Shown: positions 58,934-64,000 of the stretch, in pieces
Position numbering within the stretch: position 1 is the first letter of the stretch
How the letters are laid out: every line of letters starts with the position of its first letter
DNA from: Ruegeria arenilitoris
GTDB lineage: Bacteria; Pseudomonadota; Alphaproteobacteria; Rhodobacterales; Rhodobacteraceae
Reading direction: 5' to 3'
Length of the DNA stretch: 64,000 bases
Assembly (NCBI RefSeq): GCF_013032855.1
Contig: NZ_WQDA01000002.1
Location: forward strand, 248,001 to 312,000
The notes under the pieces: model-generated
The model's input: only the letters and a program-made list of their open reading frames with translations
What the model was told of the DNA's origin: nothing
The model's database searches: none
Program-made: the position numbers and the translations under genes

Positions 58934-59167
58934 ATGACGAACATGATTTGGAAAAGGAACGAGGTCGAAAGCCCCTGTGTCCAGATCTGCGTCGTGCATC
59001 CGACCGAGCGTATCTGCACCGGCTGCTATCGCACCATCGATGAAATCACGCGCTGGTCGAAAATGGACAGCTCGGAACGCGCCGAAATCATGAATGACCT
59101 GCCTGCCCGCAAGCCTCGCTTGGCCAAGAGACGGGGTGGTCGCGCGGCCCGTCTGGACAAATCCTGA
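58934..59167 (+). CDS. DUF1289 cysteine-motif protein
   Basis: A 77-residue protein with four cysteines in SPCVQICVVHPTERICTGC, the hallmark of the DUF1289 family. This suggests a zinc or Fe-S knot. The C-terminus is basic (KPRLAKRRGGRAARLDKS). Function unknown. It starts 18 bases after ruvX and may belong to the same transcript. Confidence 0.9.
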   Translation: MTNMIWKRNEVESPCVQICVVHPTERICTGCYRTIDEITRWSKMDSSERAEIMNDLPARKPRLAKRRGGRAARLDKS

Positions 59168-59170
59168 CTT

Positions 59171-59389
59171 TCAAAGGGCTTTGTCGGTCTTCCGACCGTC
59201 TTTTTCATCTTTCGCAGTGTCTGCGCATGTCTTCACACCGGACCGTTTCCCGGCCTTCAATTCACTGCGGAACAAACGGGTGATTTCCGACTTGCTGGTC
59301 TGCGCGCGTCGAAGAGTAGAATCGTGGAAATCAACTTCGACAGCCGCACTGGTCATGGATTTTCTTTTCAAAAACTTGATCAGCCGCAT
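59171..59389 (-). CDS. Small basic hypothetical protein
   Basis: A 72-residue ORF (MRLIKFLKRKSMTSAAVEVD) with a good AGGAAGG before the ATG. Very Lys/Arg-rich (SELKAGKRSGVK, KDEKDGRKTDKAL), no hydrophobic segment. It converges on the DUF1289 gene with a three-base gap. Its upstream spacer holds the 59413-59497 inverted repeat. No family recognised. Confidence 0.5.
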   Translation of the reverse strand: MRLIKFLKRKSMTSAAVEVDFHDSTLRRAQTSKSEITRLFRSELKAGKRSGVKTCADTAKDEKDGRKTDKAL

Positions 59390-59412
59390 ACGAGCCTTCC
59401 TGAATAAATCTG

Positions 59413-59497
59413 CGTCGCTGCGGGCCGGTCGAGAGCTCGGGAAAAGGGGGATCGAGCCGTATGACTATGCGTGAGTGAGTGGCGGCCCGCAGCGACG
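59413..59497. repeat. 14-bp inverted repeat with 57-base centre
   Basis: CGTCGCTGCGGGCC at 59413-59426 is the exact complement of GGCCCGCAGCGACG at 59484-59497. The centre (59427-59483) contains further partly pairing bases. It lies in the gene-free spacer just upstream of the small basic ORF. It could be a structured RNA or a large protein-binding site. Confidence 0.6.
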
Positions 59498-59708
59498 ATT
59501 TGCGCATACCGGAGTCAGGCTTTTGAGAAAGGGGGAAAACCTGCCGTCGCGCTTCAATTTTTTTACCAATTAGACAAATTAGCCGGAGAGACTCAACAGT
59601 TACAATGCTTTCGCGCCCCGCGGCTGGGCGAAAAGGACGTAACGTAACAAGTTGGACCGGCCCGCGACAGCGTCAGGTGTCAATCCAGGATTTACCCCCG
59701 GACGCGCA

Positions 59709-59734
59709 GCGCGGCCCAATCATTCGGGCCGCGC
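59709..59734 (-). terminator. Hairpin after the tandem SpoIIAA-like gene
   Basis: A perfect 9-bp stem (59709-59717 with 59726-59734, eight-base loop), eight bases past the minus-strand stop at 59742. No T run follows. Confidence 0.5.
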
Positions 59735-59741
59735 GCCACCG

Positions 59742-60470
59742 TCATCCGGCAGCCAGCCACGCTTTGGCGTTTTCAATCTCTTCGGACGGAAAAAACTGGG
59801 TACGTGTACCCAGAATGTGGCCACCCACGCGCTGTGCGATGTTCTGCCATGCCTTGTCGCCGACGATGGCTGCCCGATCCAGCATTCCCACGTGACCGCG
59901 GGCCAGACGGAAATGCGCGGCCAGAGCGGTCAGCCCTTGCCAGCCATCGAACTCCCTCAGATCGATCAGCAACCGGAACGCATCCCTGTCACCCAGGATG
60001 GCATCCAAATCGGCTTCGGCCTTTTCGTATTCTTCGGGGTCCAGCTTACCCATAAGGCTGACCTGCACGCATGGCCCGCCCAAATCCACAATGTGGATCG
60101 CGCCCAGGGATTCACGGATCCAGCGGCGCGCTTCTTCCAGCTCGGCCAGCTCGAACACCTGCACCGGACAGGGCATCAGCGGCGCAGCCAGGCGCACGCT
60201 GGTCTGGACCCAGCCCTTGTCTGCGACGACCGCGGCGCGATCGAACCCGCGCCAATGGCTTAGGCCCAGCTTGGTATCTTCCCAAGCAGCGCCCAGATCA
60301 TAGCCTTTGAACTCGGGGCCGACGATAACCAGCAGGCGGACGGCGTCATGTTCCGCCAGCGCAGCCTCGATTGCGGGAACCAGAGTGTTTGTGTAATCGG
60401 CGCTTGTTACTTCGCCGGACAATTCGATTTCGATCAATGCGCCGTCGGAATTCTTGTGGACCGTAATCAT
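59742..60470 (-). CDS. Tandem SpoIIAA-like (STAS-type) protein
   Basis: A 242-residue cytoplasmic protein made of two SpoIIAA-like domains. The first is ITVHKNSDGALIEIELSGEV; its core DAVRLLVIVGPEFKGYDLGA and HWRGFDRAAVVADKGW match the second, DAFRLLIDLREFDGWQGLTA and MLDRAAIVGDKAWQN. The inner repeat points to an ancient duplication. Single-domain relatives (DUF3478) bind lipid-like ligands or partners. No anti-sigma factor gene is nearby, so a SpoIIAA-type switch role is not supported. Confidence 0.82.
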   Translation of the reverse strand: MITVHKNSDGALIEIELSGEVTSADYTNTLVPAIEAALAEHDAVRLLVIVGPEFKGYDLGAAWEDTKLGLSHWRGFDRAAVVADKGWVQTSVRLAAPLMPCPVQVFELAELEEARRWIRESLGAIHIVDLGGPCVQVSLMGKLDPEEYEKAEADLDAILGDRDAFRLLIDLREFDGWQGLTALAAHFRLARGHVGMLDRAAIVGDKAWQNIAQRVGGHILGTRTQFFPSEEIENAKAWLAAG

Positions 60471-60503
60471 TTTGAGCCTCCAAAGCCAAAGAATGGCAGA
60501 AGG

Positions 60504-61289
60504 TTACGGGGATTCGATCCATTCGGCCACACCGCCCGGCAGCTCGGGCCGGAAATAGGCAATCATCCGTCCGTCCGGCCCCGCCGTTGCCCCCGCCCCC
60601 CAAGGCGCGACCCCATGCAGACAATGGCGATGCAACACGTAGGTTTCGCCGGGCGAGGCCGACACTTCGATACGCGGGCAGGTTTCGAACACTTCGCGGC
60701 GAGCCGCCTGATAGGCCTCGGTGATATCGGTCTGCGCCCACTGAGCGCGAGGAACACCGGCCAACGCAGCCCGGAATGCCGCGCCCATGATCTTGTGGCT
60801 GCCATCCCAAACGACCAAAGGCGCGGCATCTGCGCTCGCCTGTGTCAGTGGAATACCCAGGACCCATGCGTGAGGTTCGTCGATCTTGCGCCGACGGTCC
60901 GGGCCGCCGGGTTTCAGGCCATCCACATGCGCCGCGTCGCGCTTGGCCCGGTATCGGGCCGCCGCCTCGTTTTCGCCCCTGCGCGGGCGCGGATAGCCGG
61001 GATAGACGACCGAGACCTGCCCCTTGTGCAATTCGATCGAACCATAGTGTTCAACCAGAAACGCGACAGCCTGCCCGCTCAACGGGGCTGAGGCGCCGAC
61101 ACACCCTGCCCCGTCATTGGGCAGAGCATCGACGCCGATGAACCAGGTGCCTTCGCAATCCAACCACTGCCGGTGGGCTGGGTCACTGGCGGCCTGCTGC
61201 GCCAGTGGTAGGGCGTGGGCCACCCAGTCTGCTATGGGCTGGTCGTAGGGGAATACTTCCCAACCCCGCGACCGGAAAGACCTTACCAC
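60504..61289 (-). CDS. Phytanoyl-CoA dioxygenase-like (2OG-Fe(II)) protein
   Basis: A 261-residue protein resembling PhyH-type oxygenases. The iron triad would be His and Asp in KRDAAHVDGLKP and the distal His in HRHCLHGVAPWG. The arginine in GRMIAYFRPEL could hold 2-oxoglutarate. APLVVWDGSHKIMG is also typical. The GTG start at 61289 overlaps the TauE/SafE stop by seven bases, so the two are translationally coupled. Substrate unknown. The family call is from motifs only. Confidence 0.72.
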   Translation of the reverse strand: MVRSFRSRGWEVFPYDQPIADWVAHALPLAQQAASDPAHRQWLDCEGTWFIGVDALPNDGAGCVGASAPLSGQAVAFLVEHYGSIELHKGQVSVVYPGYPRPRRGENEAAARYRAKRDAAHVDGLKPGGPDRRRKIDEPHAWVLGIPLTQASADAAPLVVWDGSHKIMGAAFRAALAGVPRAQWAQTDITEAYQAARREVFETCPRIEVSASPGETYVLHRHCLHGVAPWGAGATAGPDGRMIAYFRPELPGGVAEWIESP

Positions 61290-62107
61290 CCCACTGCCTT
61301 GCGCAGCATATTCAGCGCCACCAGCGTGAGGAACACGGCAAACACCCGTTTGAGCGGCTTGGGGTCCATCGCATGGGCCAGTTTCACCCCCCAGGGCGCG
61401 GTGATCATCGTCATCGCAATAACCACACCAAAGGCCACAAGATTGACGGCGCCGATGGTCAGCGGCGGACGATGTTCAGCTGCGATCGGCAGAAACAGAA
61501 AGCCCAGTACCGAGGGTACGGCGATGATCACGCCAAAGCCCGCGGCGGTCGCAACGGCCCGATGGATCGGTGTGTTGTAGAGGCTCATCAGCGGCACCCC
61601 AAAGCTGCCACCGCCAATGCCCATCAGCACCGACAGAAACCCGACCAAAGGCGAAATCACCAACCGCTTCAGCCCGCCGGGCATGGCATCACCCAATCGC
61701 CATTCGGACTTGCCAAGTCCCAGATAGGCGCCAATCACCATCCCAAGGATACCGAACAGCGCCTGCAACGCTTCGGTGCGCAAGGCCGAGGCGACCAGTA
61801 CGCCAACAATGGCACCGACAGCGATACCCGGACCCCAACCGCGTAGAATATCCCAATCGACGGCGCCTTTCTTGTTGTGACTCAGCACCGAACGAACCGA
61901 AGTCACGATGATCGTGGCCAGTGACGTCGCAAGACACAGCTGCATCAGCTGCGGGCCACCATATCCCAGCGTTTGAAACGCGTAGAAAAAGGCCGGCACC
62001 AGAACAATCCCGCCACCGACTCCCAAAAGGCCAGCCAAAACACCGGCCAGCGCGCCGATCACAAGCAAAAGGCCCAGCATCTGGGCCAGCAACATCGTAT
62101 CGGGCAT
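61283..62107 (-). CDS. TauE/SafE-family permease
   Basis: A 274-residue membrane protein with about eight helices. The paired family motifs are AGLLGVGGGIVLVPAFFYAF and VGFLSVLMGIGGGSFGVPLM, with GFLFLPIA. Members often export sulfite or organosulfonates. Coupled to the PhyH-like oxygenase downstream, whose product or substrate it could move; this is inference. It follows dusA by 33 bases. Confidence 0.92.
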   Translation of the reverse strand: MPDTMLLAQMLGLLLVIGALAGVLAGLLGVGGGIVLVPAFFYAFQTLGYGGPQLMQLCLATSLATIIVTSVRSVLSHNKKGAVDWDILRGWGPGIAVGAIVGVLVASALRTEALQALFGILGMVIGAYLGLGKSEWRLGDAMPGGLKRLVISPLVGFLSVLMGIGGGSFGVPLMSLYNTPIHRAVATAAGFGVIIAVPSVLGFLFLPIAAEHRPPLTIGAVNLVAFGVVIAMTMITAPWGVKLAHAMDPKPLKRVFAVFLTLVALNMLRKAVGW

Positions 62108-62140
62108 CCGTCCCCCTTGGTCCCCGGCCCTTGAGCCGTC

Positions 62141-63178
62141 TTAAATTACCTGCGCCGCCTCGGCATCCGGTGCCACGCGGGACAGCGCGCCCAGAACCAC
62201 GTCGGGTCCGGCATGGTCTTTGACCGCGCCTTCGGACAAAGCACGCCTCCAACCACGAGCGCCCGGGCGTCCTGTGAACAATCCCAGCATATGTCGGGTG
62301 ATCTGGTGCAACCGCCCCCCGCCGGCAAGATGCCGATCGATATAGGGCAGCATTTTCATCACGACTTCAACCGGATCCGCCTTTTGCCCCGACCCGTAGA
62401 TCAGCGGGTCGGCATCGGCCAGAATATCGGTCGGCTGATGATAAGCAGCCCGGCCGATCATCACTCCGTCCAGTCCGGCGTCCAGATGCACCTGGGCTTC
62501 GGCCAGTGTCGTGATGCCTCCGTTGATCGAGATGTGGAGATCCGGAAAACCGGCTTTCATCCGGTGAACCAGATCGTAGTCCAGCGGCGGTATGTCCCTG
62601 TTTTCTTTCGGGCTAAGCCCCTGAAGCCAAGCCTTGCGGGCGTGGATCGTCACGCGCCAACAGCCGGCAGCGCGAATCCGATCCAGAAAGTCGGGCAATA
62701 CGTCCTCGGGGTTTTGGTCATCCACGCCGATCCGACATTTGACCGTGACATCGACATCAACAACTTCCCGCATGGAGGCCACGCAATCGGCGACCCGGCC
62801 CGCCTCTTTCATCAAGACGGCTCCAAACGTTCCTGATTGAACCCGATCCGACGGGCAGCCGCAGTTCAGGTTGATCTCGTCATATCCGGCCTCAGCCCCC
62901 AATGCGGCCGCCTGAGCCAGCTCCCGCGGGTCAGAACCACCCAATTGCAGAGCAACGGGATGTTCTTCGGGGCTATGGTCCAGAAGATGCAGCGCGCCAC
63001 CCCGTACCAGAGCAGGGGCCGTCACCATTTCCGTGTACAAAAGCGTTTCAGCACTGAGCAAACGGTGCAGATACCGACAGTGCCGATCGGTCCAATCCAT
63101 CATCGGCGCAACCGACAAGCGCGCAGCGCGAGTGGCTTCGCTGCGATCAGCAAGTGCCCGAGATTGAGACCCCGCCAT
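62141..63178 (-). CDS. dusA: tRNA-dihydrouridine(20/20a) synthase DusA
   Basis: FMN enzyme that reduces uridine 20 of tRNA. 345 residues. The catalytic cysteine lies in NLNCGCPSDRVQSGTFGAV. Opening RLSVAPMMDWTDRHCRYLHR is typical. GGITTLAEAQVHLDAGLDGV and MIGRAAYHQP are the phosphate-binding segments. It begins the dusA-tauE-phyH run on the minus strand. Confidence 0.96.
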   Translation of the reverse strand: MAGSQSRALADRSEATRAARLSVAPMMDWTDRHCRYLHRLLSAETLLYTEMVTAPALVRGGALHLLDHSPEEHPVALQLGGSDPRELAQAAALGAEAGYDEINLNCGCPSDRVQSGTFGAVLMKEAGRVADCVASMREVVDVDVTVKCRIGVDDQNPEDVLPDFLDRIRAAGCWRVTIHARKAWLQGLSPKENRDIPPLDYDLVHRMKAGFPDLHISINGGITTLAEAQVHLDAGLDGVMIGRAAYHQPTDILADADPLIYGSGQKADPVEVVMKMLPYIDRHLAGGGRLHQITRHMLGLFTGRPGARGWRRALSEGAVKDHAGPDVVLGALSRVAPDAEAAQVI

Positions 63179-63286
63179 CAGTGCACGTTCCTTCTTGTGG
63201 CCCAGACAAAAGTGCGGCGCCCGGCCAGGCCGGGTCCGCGCTAGGCGTCTACCACTGTTTGACGCCGGATTTCCACCGTCGGATTG

Positions 63287-64000
63287 CTAGGCCCGGACGT
63301 CCTTTGGAGATTGTTCCGAGCGCTCGGCAAAACTGCCGCGCGTCCGGTTGGCGAAAGCCACCAGCGACAGCATCACCGGCACCTCGACCAGAACACCCAC
63401 CACCGTGGCCAGAGCCGCCCCCGAATTCAGGCCGAACAGGCTGATGGCGACGGCCACCGCCAGTTCAAAGAAGTTCGACGTGCCGATCAGTGCGCAGGGC
63501 GCTGCGATCCGGTGAGGTACGCGCAGGGCAAAAGCTGCCGCATAAGCCACCGCAAAGATCCCGTAGGACTGGATCAGGATCGGCACGGCGATCAGCGCTA
63601 TAACCATCGGGCGGTCCAGGATCACCTGCCCCTGCAGGCCGAACAGGATGACGACGGTCGCGATCAGGCCAACAACGCCCCATGGTTTGGTCCGGTCGCG
63701 GAACGCCTCGATCCGCTCGGCCGAGCCCAGCCGGTTGCGCGTCCAGACACCTGCCGCCAGGGGCAGCGCCACGAACAGGACAACCGACAGGACCAGCGTC
63801 TGCCACGGAACCGAAATGTCGGTCACACCCAGCAGGAAGGCCACGATCGGGGCGAAGGCAAAGACCATGACGATGTCATTCACCGACACCTGCAGCAGGG
63901 TATAGTTCTCGTCCCCCTTGGTCAGATGCGACCAGACGAACACCATTGCCGTGCAGGGCGCCGCACCCAGCAGGATCAGCCCCGCGATATATTGCTGGGC
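63287..64000 (-). CDS. ACR3-type arsenite efflux permease, 5'-truncated
   Basis: About 238 C-terminal residues of an arsenite/antimonite exporter of the BART/ACR3 family; the normal length is about 350. The start lies beyond the right edge. Family motifs are [20 protein letters not shown], with its conserved Cys, and [18 protein letters not shown]. No arsR or arsC is visible in the window, but they could lie just outside. Confidence 0.93.
   Translation of the reverse strand, partial: AQQYIAGLILLGAAPCTAMVFVWSHLTKGDENYTLLQVSVNDIVMVFAFAPIVAFLLGVTDISVPWQTLVLSVVLFVALPLAAGVWTRNRLGSAERIEAFRDRTKPWGVVGLIATVVILFGLQGQVILDRPMVIALIAVPILIQSYGIFAVAYAAAFALRVPHRIAAPCALIGTSNFFELAVAVAISLFGLNSGAALATVVGVLVEVPVMLSLVAFANRTRGSFAERSEQSPKDVRA

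Larger units (their letters stand above)
59390..59741. other. Gene-free spacer of about 350 bases
   Basis: No ORF I can support. It holds a 14-bp perfect inverted repeat (59413-59497), an AT-rich part about 59560-59585 that could carry a promoter, and a 9-bp hairpin beside the STAS gene stop (59709-59734). A non-coding RNA is possible. I found no match to tRNA, tmRNA, SRP RNA or RNase P RNA by eye. Confidence 0.5.

Noticed and set aside
59427..59483. A tRNA remnant or attachment site in the inverted-repeat centre
   Set aside because: A stretch loosely like a T-arm is present on the minus strand, but the stem does not pair properly and no acceptor stem or CCA is found. There is no integrase near.

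Overview
The window reads as chromosomal DNA of a marine alphaproteobacterium of the Rhodobacterales, most like the Ruegeria/Silicibacter branch of the Roseobacter group. The signs are GC-rich coding sequence with strong third-position G/C bias, a DddP-type DMSP lyase, a heterotetrameric sarcosine oxidase operon, a Rhodobacter-type porin, the yajC-secD-secF to ccmABCDG order, and many small secreted proteins of Rhodobacterales type. I saw no rRNA, tRNA, CRISPR array, insertion sequence, integrase or phage gene. The species is inferred from gene content, not proven.

Layout. 1-6.1 kb: 3'-truncated trigger factor, a porin, the NAD(P)HX repair enzyme NnrDE and the nitrogen-control pair glnB-glnA. 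6.1-13 kb: a periplasmic solute-binding protein, a lytic transglycosylase, an unrecognised 302-residue protein with two dyads upstream, then a divergent pair of a haem-dependent N-demethylase-like gene and dddP, and an alpha/beta-hydrolase-OsmC fusion. 13-19.5 kb: small secreted or lipoproteins, purB, a divergent solitary FliG, an acyltransferase-like protein and a DUF1223 protein. 19.6-23.2 kb: acnA and a short-chain dehydrogenase. 23.2-30.1 kb, all minus: one tight run yajC-secD-secF-tauE-Mth938-ccmA-ccmB-ccmC-ccmD-ccmG. 30.3-33.4 kb: a mechanosensitive channel and serS. 33.4-38.7 kb, minus: a histone-H1-like HhH protein, a fatty acid desaturase, and the der-bamB-yfgM outer-membrane/ribosome assembly group. 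39-44 kb: an RND efflux pump with an apparent extra membrane hairpin. 44-51.6 kb: an Atm1-type ABC exporter, a LysM protein, a LOG-family protein, a host-attachment-family protein, a phosphoesterase, sodB, an FkbM methyltransferase and a small secreted protein with no ordinary start codon. 51.6-57.05 kb: the soxBDAG operon. 57.2-59.2 kb: ccmI-ruvX-DUF1289. 59.4-64 kb: a spacer with a long inverted repeat, a tandem SpoIIAA-like protein, a PhyH-like oxygenase coupled to a TauE/SafE permease, dusA, and a 5'-truncated ACR3 arsenite exporter.

Working together. Cytochrome c maturation is split between ccmABCDG and a distant ccmI. Protein export and envelope assembly are represented by YajC-SecD-SecF, BamB and YfgM. 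Methylated osmolyte use is a theme: DddP cleaves DMSP, the HODM-like enzyme probably demethylates a secondary methylamine, and sarcosine oxidase feeds one-carbon units into tetrahydrofolate. The nearby glutamine synthetase and PII protein could assimilate the released nitrogen. Most of the window is ordinary core genome. The more unusual points are the small secreted proteins sharing a two-cysteine motif, the H1-like protein, the acyltransferase lacking its catalytic acid, the extra RND hairpin, the dyad arrays near 7.9, 9.7 and 38.9 kb, and the inverted repeat at 59.4 kb.
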